DNA from: Bacteroidia bacterium
GTDB lineage: Bacteria > Bacteroidota > Bacteroidia > J057
Direction of reading: 5' to 3'
NCBI GenBank assembly: GCA_019695295.1
Contig: JAIBAH010000001.1
Span: forward strand, 62,001-126,000
Length of the DNA: 64,000 nt
Shown here: positions 56,820 through 64,000 of the stretch, piece after piece
Position numbering within the stretch: the first letter of the stretch is position 1
How the letters are laid out: every line of letters starts with the position of its first letter
Translations under genes and position numbers: made by a program
The notes under the pieces: generated by a model
Told to the model about the DNA's origin: nothing
The model's input: only the letters and a program-made list of their open reading frames with translations
Database searches by the model: none

Positions 56820-57851
56820 ATGATAAAAATATTGGTAGCGGATGATGAGCCCGACATGGAAGCATTAATCCGGCAAAGGTTCAGGCAAAAAATACGAGAA
56901 AACGAATACGAATTTGTTTTCGCAGAAAATGGCAGAATTGCACTGGAGCATTTGAGAGCACACAATGACTTCGATATCGTACTGAGCGATATTAATATGC
57001 CTGAAATGGACGGACTGACTTTATTAAATAAGGTTTGTGAAGAACTCCCTTTGATTAAATCTGTCATTATCTCTGCTTATGGCGATATAGAAAATATCAG
57101 GGTTGCGATGAACAACGGTGCTTTTGACTTTATTACCAAACCCGTGAATTTTCTGGACCTGGAAAAAACTCTGGAAAAAACCATCTTGAGTGTAAATCAT
57201 ATAAAGAAAACACTTCAGGCAATCAAAGAAAATGATATTCTCCGTATGTATGTGGATGAAAATGTGCTGAACTTCATGAATTCAAGAGCCTATACCGAGT
57301 CGCTGACCGAAAATGAAAATATTGAAGCTACTGTAGCTTTTATTGATATTTGTGGATTTACGGCTATTAGTGAAAAACAATCTCCCAATATTGTCGTACA
57401 TCACCTCAACCAGTATTTTGATGTAATGGTCAGAGATATTATTGCACATGACGGAATCGTGGACAAGTTTATCGGGGATTGTATTATGGCCGTATTCAAG
57501 GGCGAATATCACCTCGACAAAGGAATAGAAGCCTGTCTGGATATAAAAAAATCCCTGGCGGCCCTGCCCGATGATGAATTGTTTTCGCCCAAAGTATCAA
57601 TAGGAATTAATAGTGGAGAAATGGTTTCGGGCAATATCGGTTCTGCTACTTTGAGAAGGCTGGACTTTACGGTCATCGGTGATACCGTTAATACTGCGCA
57701 AAGGATACAAAGTATTGCTCAGCCCAACCAAATCCTTGTAAATCAAGACTGTTACGAAAAAATAAAAAAATCCTTTCAGTGTAATCGGATAGGTAGCTTT
57801 AAACTGAAAAACAAGGCTGCGGAAATTACCGTATATGAAATTTTATCTTAG
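56820..57851 (+). CDS. Receiver-adenylate cyclase (REC-class III cyclase)
   Basis: 343 residues: a receiver (1-125; Asp57 acceptor, Asp8/Asp9, Ser85, Lys107), a helical linker and a class III cyclase domain (about 165-343). Metal-binding Asp176 and Asp220, the substrate Lys216 (DKFIGD), Thr284 at the adenine-selecting position (FTVIGD), and the catalytic Asn291 and Arg295 (NTAQR) are all present. A Lys/Thr pair indicates ATP rather than GTP. ATG 56820 begins the conserved MIKILVADDE; the frame from 56784 adds 12 unsupported residues. Phosphorylation by the adjacent kinases probably sets its activity. Confidence 0.9.
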   Translation: MIKILVADDEPDMEALIRQRFRQKIRENEYEFVFAENGRIALEHLRAHNDFDIVLSDINMPEMDGLTLLNKVCEELPLIKSVIISAYGDIENIRVAMNNGAFDFITKPVNFLDLEKTLEKTILSVNHIKKTLQAIKENDILRMYVDENVLNFMNSRAYTESLTENENIEATVAFIDICGFTAISEKQSPNIVVHHLNQYFDVMVRDIIAHDGIVDKFIGDCIMAVFKGEYHLDKGIEACLDIKKSLAALPDDELFSPKVSIGINSGEMVSGNIGSATLRRLDFTVIGDTVNTAQRIQSIAQPNQILVNQDCYEKIKKSFQCNRIGSFKLKNKAAEITVYEILS

Positions 57852-57884
57852 TCTGAATGCCTGTATAAATAATATATATGTCTT

Positions 57885-59342
57885 ATGGATTATCAGTCAG
57901 CATACACTTTTATAATCAATAAATTAACGTACGAACTGCGTCCTGAATATAAGTATCACGACTGCAATCACACTCAAAGTGTGATAGAGTCTGCAGTATT
58001 GATTGCGGCTTCAGAAGGGATTACAAACGAACAGGATATCACAATCCTTAAAACCGCTGCTTTGTTTCATGATGTGGGTATGATTATAGGTTCGGAGAAT
58101 CATGAAGCAACCTCCTGTCAGTTTGCAAAAAAACATCTTCCGGAGTTTGGTTACGGTGAAGCACAGATTGAGCAGATTTGCAAAATGATAATGGCCACTA
58201 AAGTGCCTCAAAATCCCACAAATCAATTGTCAGAAATCCTGTGTGACGCTGATTTGTATTATCTCGGAACTGCTGACTACTATTCAAGAGCGCAGTTGCT
58301 GTATGAAGAATTCAAAACTGAAAATAAAATACAAAATCAGGAGCAGTGGATAGATATTCAAATCCGTTTTTTAACGGCTCACAATTACTTTACCAATACC
58401 GCCAGGAAACATGGAGATAATCAAAAGGCTAAGGTTCTACAGAATTTAAGATCTAAAGCTACAGCTTCTCATCCCCCAAAAAACAATTATTTCAAAAATA
58501 TTTCAGATATTATTTTAATTATTTTCGGGGTTAGTCTGGCGGCACTGGCTCTTAAAGGGTTCTTTGTTCCCAATCATTTTTTTGATGGAGGAATTACGGG
58601 TGTCAGTTTGCTTATGCATGAGCTGACCCACATCAATCTTGCCCTTGTATTGTTTGCATTCAACCTGCCTTTTATTATTGTCTCTTATTTTACTGTGGGT
58701 AAAACGTTTGCCTATAAAACGATGTTTGCAGCTGTTTTGCTGGGGCTTCTGATTACTATCATGCCGGATTTAAAATTCACTTCCGACAAGTTGCTCGTGG
58801 CTATTTTCGGAGGGGTTTTACTTGGAGTCGGGGTCGGGATTGTAATGCGGGCAGGCTCTGCATTGGACGGGATTGAGGTACTTGCGATGTACACATTAAA
58901 AAGGACTTCCTTTACGATTACCGAAATCATTATGGCAATCAATATCTGTATTTTCACAATTGCGGCCTTTAAATTTGGAATTGAAACTGCCTTATATTCC
59001 ATGCTTACATACTTCTGCGCAACCCGTACGATTGATTATGTGATTGAAGGAATTCAGGCCTATTTAGGGGTAACTATCGTATCTTCAAGCAGCGAGGAAA
59101 TCAAACATCTGCTGGTGGAAAATATGAGAAAAGGAATCACAGTTTATAAAGGCGAAAGAGGATATTTACCCAATCAGTTTGATCAGCATTCAGAATGCGA
59201 TATTCTGTTTACGGTCATCACAAGATTAGAATTACGGAAACTCAAAAATTTAATCCATGAATTAGACCCGCAAGCCTTTGTCTATGTAAGCTCCATCAAA
59301 GAAGCCGCTGGCGGTATCCTGAAAAGGGTAAGCGGACATTGA
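57885..59342 (+). CDS. HD-hydrolase/YitT/DUF2179 fusion membrane protein
   Basis: 485 residues. An N-terminal HD domain (about 1-185) has the metal ligands His25/His29 (YHDCNHT), His62-Asp63 (FHDVGM), His73 and Asp121/Asp123. It is followed by a YitT-family membrane domain (about 195-385; five or six helices, with FDGGITGVS and LDGIEVLAMY) and a C-terminal cytoplasmic DUF2179 domain (about 395-485; GITVYKGERGY). HD domains hydrolyse phosphoesters, including cyclic nucleotides. The YitT group is thought to be membrane transport- or sensing-related but is not well defined. It ends the signalling run, 33 bases after the cyclase; a role in removing its product is a hypothesis. Confidence 0.85.
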   Translation: MDYQSAYTFIINKLTYELRPEYKYHDCNHTQSVIESAVLIAASEGITNEQDITILKTAALFHDVGMIIGSENHEATSCQFAKKHLPEFGYGEAQIEQICKMIMATKVPQNPTNQLSEILCDADLYYLGTADYYSRAQLLYEEFKTENKIQNQEQWIDIQIRFLTAHNYFTNTARKHGDNQKAKVLQNLRSKATASHPPKNNYFKNISDIILIIFGVSLAALALKGFFVPNHFFDGGITGVSLLMHELTHINLALVLFAFNLPFIIVSYFTVGKTFAYKTMFAAVLLGLLITIMPDLKFTSDKLLVAIFGGVLLGVGVGIVMRAGSALDGIEVLAMYTLKRTSFTITEIIMAINICIFTIAAFKFGIETALYSMLTYFCATRTIDYVIEGIQAYLGVTIVSSSSEEIKHLLVENMRKGITVYKGERGYLPNQFDQHSECDILFTVITRLELRKLKNLIHELDPQAFVYVSSIKEAAGGILKRVSGH

Positions 59343-59652
59343 GTATAATCGTACCATTCAAATACATATTTAGGGTGTCAGGATTTTTAATATCAGTTAA
59401 TTAACTGATATCAAGCCCTTCTGCAATAAACCGCAGACAAAGGTTTTTTAGCGGCTTGCAGATGCTTACAATATAGCCCTGATTGCAGGGATATTTCTGT
59501 CTATTAGACCAAACTCCTTTTCCAAATACTTTCAGCCCAAAACACCCTCTACTCATACTTTACTTTTTATTTAAAAAAAGTTTCAGTCAAAGCGAAGGAT
59601 TAGAAACCGGGTGTCGTCTAAATTCAAAATAAACTACAAACCAGACAATATT
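59343..59652. other. Intergenic region after the signalling island
   Basis: 310 bp including a perfect 22-bp palindrome (59390-59411). A 51-codon minus-strand frame (59401-59556), with four Cys and ending in the palindrome, is not recognised and may be chance. No T-rich terminator is clear. Confidence 0.45.
59390..59411. promoter_or_regulatory. Perfect 22-bp palindrome
   Basis: An 11-bp half site (59390-59400) and its exact inverse (59401-59411) with no spacer, 47 bases past the HD-YitT stop codon. It could be an operator or a cruciform-forming site. No following T run makes it a standard terminator. Confidence 0.5.
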
Positions 59653-61026
59653 ATGGTAAAACAAATTTCTCTCATTGCTTTATTACTAACTTGCGTTTTA
59701 TGCGAAGCACAGCTAAGCCCTGCAATCACATCCTGGCTGCAAAACAACACCGTTTATGGTAGTTACTATACCGCAGCTTCAGGCTCCACCCCAATACCGA
59801 TGAGCGTTTTAGCAAACTGTCAGGAAGTAAGTTATTCCGGCTCCTGGGTATATGTAAAAACCAGAGGTATCCCGGCTTACCCAACAGGCATTTTTACGGG
59901 TGACGGAAATACCAATTTAGCCGGAGACCAGAATGCTATTTATAAATTCCCTTTAACCCCTGCGCAAAATACTGGCACTCCTGTAGCAACTTCGGGGGGT
60001 AATAATGGGATTTTTGTCAATGGTGTATCTTTATTTGATTACCGGGATGGGGTGAAATATTATGCTTCGGCAGTGAATGGAATTTGTGGCGGTCCGGGGA
60101 ATCCCCAATGCCCCGGAGGACCTGGCTATGTATCCCCATGGAACAGAGATGCTGTACCCGCAGAGAAATTAGGCTTTGATTGTGCTAAAGGACATCCCGC
60201 AGGGACAAACTATCACCATCACCAGAACCCAAGTGCATTCAAGCATGACGGACAAACCTCTATTAGCTGGTCAGATATTTGCAGCACCTATAATTCCGAC
60301 GCACTCTATACGATTGATGAGACTGTACATTCGCCACTCATTGGATTTGCATACGACGGATTTCCAGTTTACGGAGCTTACGGTTATAAAAACGTTGACG
60401 GAACAGGCGGAATCGTTAGAATCCTGTCCAGTTATAGCTTAAAAAATCATACTACAAGAGCCAACGGACCGGCAGTTGGACAAACTATTGGTACCCAAAC
60501 ATTTTTTAATGGATATTTCAGAGAGGACTATGAATATATCGCAAGCACAGACCCTGAGCGTTTAGATGAACACAATGGCCGTTTTTGTGTCACTCCGGAG
60601 TACCCTGATGGAACGTATGCCTACTTTGCAACCGTAAACGCTGATCATTCTTCCGCTTATCCCTATATAATCGGACCAACATTTTATGGTACCAAAACCG
60701 GAGCAAAAGTAACCAGTATCACTGAGCCCGTTACCGTTTATACTCCAGGCTCAACCGGAATTTCCGCCAATGTAAGCAGCTTAAATGTGAAAGTTTTCCC
60801 AAATCCTTCTGAAGATTTTATCGCAGTTCAAATCGTTGGACTCAATAAGGAAAACCTGAAAATTGAAATGTATAGTTTTGATGGAAAACTCATTAAAACG
60901 GCAACCTTAAACGCTGGAGCTACTCTTTCTTACTTAGATATCAGAACCGTTTATGCCGGAACTTATTTAGTGAAAATTTCCGGAGAAAACACGTCTTCAA
61001 GTCATAAAATAGTAGTGATTAAATAA
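59653..61026 (+). CDS. Secreted YHYH-domain protein with T9SS sorting domain
   Basis: A 457-residue secreted protein counted from ATG 59653, which opens a normal signal peptide (MVKQISLIALLL); the frame from 59611 adds residues that do not fit. The YHYH domain shows GTNYHHHQNP in place of the usual YHYH, and PLIGFAYDGFPVYGAYGY, its most conserved segment. The C-terminal T9SS type A sorting domain begins at FPNPSEDF and ends in HKIVVIK. YHYH proteins are widespread and mostly uncharacterised. Cargo for the PorU/PorV system encoded earlier in the window is likely. Confidence 0.85.
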   Translation: MVKQISLIALLLTCVLCEAQLSPAITSWLQNNTVYGSYYTAASGSTPIPMSVLANCQEVSYSGSWVYVKTRGIPAYPTGIFTGDGNTNLAGDQNAIYKFPLTPAQNTGTPVATSGGNNGIFVNGVSLFDYRDGVKYYASAVNGICGGPGNPQCPGGPGYVSPWNRDAVPAEKLGFDCAKGHPAGTNYHHHQNPSAFKHDGQTSISWSDICSTYNSDALYTIDETVHSPLIGFAYDGFPVYGAYGYKNVDGTGGIVRILSSYSLKNHTTRANGPAVGQTIGTQTFFNGYFREDYEYIASTDPERLDEHNGRFCVTPEYPDGTYAYFATVNADHSSAYPYIIGPTFYGTKTGAKVTSITEPVTVYTPGSTGISANVSSLNVKVFPNPSEDFIAVQIVGLNKENLKIEMYSFDGKLIKTATLNAGATLSYLDIRTVYAGTYLVKISGENTSSSHKIVVIK

Positions 61027-61046
61027 TTAAGGGGATTAATTTTTCG

Positions 61047-61086
61047 AAAAGCCGTTGGAGTTGATAACCTCAGCGGCTTTTTGTTT
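61047..61086 (+). terminator. Terminator of the YHYH gene
   Basis: An 8-bp stem (61047-61054 with 61074-61081) with a partly paired loop and T-rich tail, about 20 bases after the stop codon. Confidence 0.7.
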
Positions 61087-61230
61087 TGTAAGTAAGTCAA
61101 CAAAAATGACCTGATAATATGATTTGATAGTATTTAAGCAAAATGCCTTTTTCACGCAAAGCCGCAGAGAACGCAAAGAGAGAAGAGTTTTACCATACAA
61201 CCGGTCTGAGAACAGTAATTCTTAGGGATT

Positions 61231-61261
61231 TTTGCCATTTCCGGGAAAATTGCTATGTTTG
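61231..61261 (+). promoter_or_regulatory. Promoter in front of the propeller relic
   Basis: TTTG (61231-61234), exactly 19 bases, then TATGTTTG (61254-61261): a full match to the Bacteroidota promoter consensus. It probably now drives the intact propeller gene at 61509 across the relic. Confidence 0.7.
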
Positions 61262-61328
61262 TGGCAAGGAAAACGGAACGCAACGGTGCGGAACGTTGGT
61301 TAATTAACACTCTATGTCAAAATTCCTG

Positions 61329-61480
61329 GAAATATCTTACTGGATTGGATGTGACCAGGAAGGAGTATGCAAGTATGATGGTAAAGCCTTTACTTACTAC
61401 ACTCCTGAAAGACAATTTGCTTTTTTGCTTCGGCAGAAAGAGGCATATATAAATTTAATGGTAACGGATTTGATTGATTC
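61329..61480 (+). pseudogene. Remnant of a beta-propeller (Reg_prop) gene
   Basis: Two propeller-blade fragments lie in different frames. The first (61332-61409) reads ISYWIGCDQEGVCKYDGK, then FTYYT. The second (61412-61477), in the frame shifted by two bases, reads NICFFASAERGIYKFNG (with a Thr before), then NGFD and a stop. Both match the blade pattern NYWFGSWEDGLYKYDG of the intact gene 30 bases downstream. The distance between them is shorter than a normal blade, so a frameshift and a deletion have occurred. No start or end of the original gene remains. Confidence 0.65.
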
Positions 61481-61508
61481 CTTTAATATATATATTCACA
61501 ACCAAAAA

Positions 61509-62582
61509 ATGAAAACAATGACATTCTTATTCTTTTCGCTGACAATGCTTTTTACATCCTGTACCCAGACAGTCAAACAGCACCCCGTGGAGAAATCCAG
61601 TAGCAGTGCAGACCAGATGAAAGGCGATACCGTACAGGAACTGGCAAACAACATCATGGTAATTTATCAGGACAAGAAAGACAACTACTGGTTTGGTAGC
61701 TGGGAGGACGGATTATATAAGTATGACGGTAAAACGATTCTTCATTACACAACGAAAAACGGTTTGCCCGACAACAGGATTGAAGAGATTAAGGAAGACA
61801 ATGCCGGAAATGTATATTTTAATACAGTCAATGGCATTATGAAATTTGATGGAAACAACTTTCATGTATTAAAAGTATCAGATTCGGATCATCACTGGAA
61901 ATTAGAACCCGATGACCTGTGGTTTAAAGATGGCTGGAATTCAGAAAATATTTATAGATTTGACGGCAGTATCTTATACAAATTACCGATTCCCAAAACC
62001 AGGTCTGGAGAGGAGTATCGTATAAAATATCCTTCTCTAAGTCCTTATACGGTCTATACCATCTATAAAGACAGAAAAGGATATATTTGGTTTGGCACTG
62101 CAACCCTGGGAGTTTGTCGCTACAATGGAAAATCGTTTGACTGGATATCCGAACCGGATGTGACAGAAATGCACGATGGGCCGGCCAATGGAGTTCGCTC
62201 AATCATTGAAGACAAAGATGGATTTTTTTGGTTCAATTCGGAGTATCGCTATAATGTTTTTGAAATTGCGGAGGATAAAGGAAAACCATTTTATGAACGA
62301 CAATTAAGTGTTGGCAGTTTAGACGGTATCAGGAATGGTGATTTAAACGAGTATTTATCCATTGCAAAGGATAACGAAAACAATTTATGGATAGCCACTT
62401 ACCTAAGCGGTGTCTGGAAATATGATGGCAATAAAGTAAAGCATTTTGCTGTTCAGGAAAATGGCAAAGACATCAAATTATTTTACATCTACAAAGACAG
62501 CAAAGGAGACTTATGGCTTGGAACACACGAAAACGGAGTCTGGAAATTGAATGGAGAAACATTTATCCGATTTACACCCTGA
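61509..62582 (+). CDS. Beta-propeller (Reg_prop) lipoprotein
   Basis: A 357-residue protein counted from ATG 61509, which starts a signal peptide with lipobox LFTSC (Cys at about residue 17). The rest is about seven propeller repeats of the two-component-regulator propeller type, such as IYQDKKDNYWFGSWEDG, IYKDRKGYIWFGTATLG and IYKDSKGDLWLGTHENG. Unlike the usual hybrid sensor kinases that carry this domain, no kinase or DNA-binding part follows, so it is a stand-alone surface propeller. The function is unknown; ligand or protein binding is likely. Confidence 0.78.
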   Translation: MKTMTFLFFSLTMLFTSCTQTVKQHPVEKSSSSADQMKGDTVQELANNIMVIYQDKKDNYWFGSWEDGLYKYDGKTILHYTTKNGLPDNRIEEIKEDNAGNVYFNTVNGIMKFDGNNFHVLKVSDSDHHWKLEPDDLWFKDGWNSENIYRFDGSILYKLPIPKTRSGEEYRIKYPSLSPYTVYTIYKDRKGYIWFGTATLGVCRYNGKSFDWISEPDVTEMHDGPANGVRSIIEDKDGFFWFNSEYRYNVFEIAEDKGKPFYERQLSVGSLDGIRNGDLNEYLSIAKDNENNLWIATYLSGVWKYDGNKVKHFAVQENGKDIKLFYIYKDSKGDLWLGTHENGVWKLNGETFIRFTP

Positions 62583-62676
62583 CGCCCTCCGACCGCCTCC
62601 CGAATCTCTGGATTTTCCCATCATCGATAAAAAAAAACAGCATTGTCGGGTTTAAAAACAACCCCTTTCATAATAA

Positions 62677-62706
62677 TTGTTTTTTTGAGAAATATATCTA
62701 TATTTG
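62677..62706 (+). promoter_or_regulatory. Candidate promoter of the DUF4180 gene
   Basis: TTG (62677-62679), a 19-base spacer and TATATTTG (62699-62706). The bases just downstream (GCAAGGAAAACG) match those after the propeller promoter at 61254. The leader to ATG 62859 would be about 145 bases. Confidence 0.5.
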
Positions 62707-62858
62707 CAGCAAGGAAAACGAAATGCATTAAATCCGGGAAAATCAAAAAAATCAATATTTTACAGGAAGGATAAATTTTCAGACATAATCTTTCGTTTTA
62801 TTACGAATAGAAATTATTCAATTAAAGTATAATCAAAAAAAAATCAGTCCATCACCTT

Positions 62859-63209
62859 ATGCAACTTCAAACAATTCATAATACGAAAATTGCGGAAGTA
62901 ATCTCGGAAGGGGTGGTGATTGGTAAAACCGAAGACGGACTGGATTTATTGGGTGAAGTATATTTCCAGGGATTTGAGGGAGTGATAATAGCAGAGAAAA
63001 ACATTACACCTGATTTTTTTGATTTAAAAAACGGAATGGCGGGGGAAATTCTTCAAAAATTCTCGACCTATCGGGTGCGTTTAGCAATTACAGGCGATTT
63101 TTCCCGATATTCCAGTAACAGTTTGAGGGATTTTATATTTGAGAGTAATCAAAGAAAACATATTTGCTTTGTAGCTTCGCGGGAGGAGGCACTGGCAGTT
63201 TTTTCCTGA
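62859..63209 (+). CDS. DUF4180 domain protein
   Basis: A 116-residue soluble protein matching DUF4180 over its length: a DGLDLLGEVYFQGFEGV segment, then ITPDFFDLKNGMAGEILQKFS, VRLAITGDFSRYSSNSLRDFIFESN, and a closing strand with CFVASREEAL. DUF4180 proteins are stand-alone and of unknown function, frequent in gut and soil bacteria. It is a single gene in this window. Confidence 0.85.
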   Translation: MQLQTIHNTKIAEVISEGVVIGKTEDGLDLLGEVYFQGFEGVIIAEKNITPDFFDLKNGMAGEILQKFSTYRVRLAITGDFSRYSSNSLRDFIFESNQRKHICFVASREEALAVFS

Positions 63210-63227
63210 AAGGGATTCATTCCAACA

Positions 63228-63258
63228 TTTGCAAAACAGAACAAAATCAATATCTTTG
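63228..63258 (+). promoter_or_regulatory. Promoter of the ricin-like/CAP gene
   Basis: TTTG (63228-63231), exactly 19 bases and TATCTTTG (63251-63258), a full consensus match, about 108 bases before the start codon at 63367. Confidence 0.65.
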
Positions 63259-63366
63259 TATTCATAATAAAGATAAGTGTGTACAGAAGGGATAAAAACC
63301 TTCATTCTGATCTTAAATCCATGAAACCTCCTTAATTTCTCTTTTATATTAATCCTTAAAATTATC

Positions 63367-64000
63367 ATGAAAAAAATTGTAATTATTCTACTGGGTTTCA
63401 TGCTTTCAGGGAGATCTCTTGAAGCGCAGTATCATCGTATCGGCAATCTCGCAGTTTCAGATCATTATTTACATACCGAAACCGGAGGCATTGCTTCTGG
63501 TCCGATTGGCGAGGGTTGGTGGAGTGCCCACTGGAAGATTATATCTGTTCCCCGGGAAGGGCCGGATGTTTTTTGTATCGTAAATCGCTGGACAGATTGC
63601 GCACTCGAAGCTGAGAAAGGGATATTGACATGCAGCCCCTTTGATATCAATTCAGAAAACCAGCATTGGACTAAGGTTTCTGAAAACAATAATGGATATA
63701 GCCTGCTGCTGAATACGGGCACTTCCGGCTATTTATGCGAACAAAACAACCGGCTTATCCTTAAAAATACGGATAAAGAGGATAAAACAGCACTATGGAA
63801 AATTTCAGATTTCAATACAGCTATTGTATCTTCCGGCAATTCCGGAAACAATACGACAGATGAACCTCCGAAAGTCGATATCGCAACTTTAGAAAATGCC
63901 GAAAACGATAATCCCGTTGCAGAAAACCCGGTTTCCTTTAATGGCACTTTAAACCGGGAACAAATCGAAGCATTTGTCAATAGCCATAATGCCGTAAGGG
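63367..64000 (+). CDS. Secreted ricin-like/CAP-domain protein (truncated by the window end)
   Basis: The open frame runs from ATG 63367 to the window edge (211 codons) without a stop. A signal peptide (residues 1-20, ending LEAQ) is followed by a beta-trefoil-like region (about 25-150) with a WTDCALEAEKG strand, NQHWTKV and ALWKI: the QxW-type repeats of ricin-like lectins. A Asn/Pro/Glu-rich linker follows, then a segment reading EAFVNSHNAVR, which is the opening of a CAP/SCP domain. The remaining part of that domain is beyond the window. A carbohydrate-binding, secreted CAP protein is likely. Confidence 0.7.
   Translation, partial: MKKIVIILLGFMLSGRSLEAQYHRIGNLAVSDHYLHTETGGIASGPIGEGWWSAHWKIISVPREGPDVFCIVNRWTDCALEAEKGILTCSPFDINSENQHWTKVSENNNGYSLLLNTGTSGYLCEQNNRLILKNTDKEDKTALWKISDFNTAIVSSGNSGNNTTDEPPKVDIATLENAENDNPVAENPVSFNGTLNREQIEAFVNSHNAVR

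Noticed and set aside
54974-57851. Calling the cyclase-patatin pair a Pycsar or CBASS defence system
   Set aside because: The cyclase carries a receiver domain and the adenylate-type Lys/Thr selector, the neighbours are sensor kinases, and no defence genes or mobile-element marks are near; only an analogy is kept.
59401-59556. A 51-codon Cys-containing minus-strand frame
   Set aside because: No recognised family, no ribosome site evident, and its end is formed by the palindrome; may be chance.
62513-62731. A 72-codon frame at the end of the propeller gene
   Set aside because: It is an alternative frame over the last blade and the following noncoding DNA.

Overview
The window comes from a chromosome of a gliding or T9SS-bearing member of the Bacteroidota. 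The evidence is direct: a PorV-PorU pair of the type IX secretion system (T9SS), the gliding lipoprotein GldH, four proteins ending in T9SS-type C-terminal regions, a Bacteroidota-type LptD, DUF3098 beside ftsX, and several candidate promoters of the Bacteroidota form TTTG-N19/20-TANNTTTG. I cannot name the genus. The DNA is moderately AT-rich, with no tRNA, rRNA, CRISPR array or intact insertion sequence that I could find.

Layout. 0-7 kb: a secreted CotH-like protein, a Lys/Glu-rich helical protein, a large secreted repeat protein, a LolC/E-type permease and a thioredoxin-like/SPOR protein. 7-16 kb (all minus strand): histidine ammonia-lyase, then a housekeeping run read as fabH, lipoprotein, ftsX, DUF3098, uppP, yqgE, a TlpA-like protein and an FKBP isomerase. 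16-24 kb: a Rieske oxygenase, then gldH, porU and porV. 24-43 kb: a peptide transporter, a PrsW-type protease, lptD, fbp, topA, a sugar kinase of the heptose-kinase type, a lytic transglycosylase, a cytochrome c-like lipoprotein with a beta-barrel partner, threonylcarbamoyl-AMP synthase, a second TlpA-like lipoprotein, a DinB-fold protein and several unknowns. 44.5-46.7 kb: katG.

47.1-59.3 kb is the most striking part. It is a plus-strand signalling island with two nearly identical single-domain response regulators, three hybrid-length 7TM sensor histidine kinases with closely related catalytic cores but different sensory parts, a cyclic-nucleotide-binding/patatin phospholipase, a receiver-adenylate cyclase and an HD-hydrolase/YitT-DUF2179 fusion. 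Read together, they suggest a circuit in which kinases act on receivers, the receiver-cyclase makes cAMP, and the phospholipase responds to cAMP; the HD protein may remove a nucleotide signal. This wiring is inferred. The first response-regulator/kinase pair and the second descend from a tandem duplication with a roughly 670-bp near-identical tract, followed by an abrupt change in the sensor region.

59.6-64 kb: a YHYH-domain T9SS cargo, a decayed beta-propeller fragment in front of an intact propeller lipoprotein, a DUF4180 protein, and a secreted ricin-like/CAP protein cut off by the window end.
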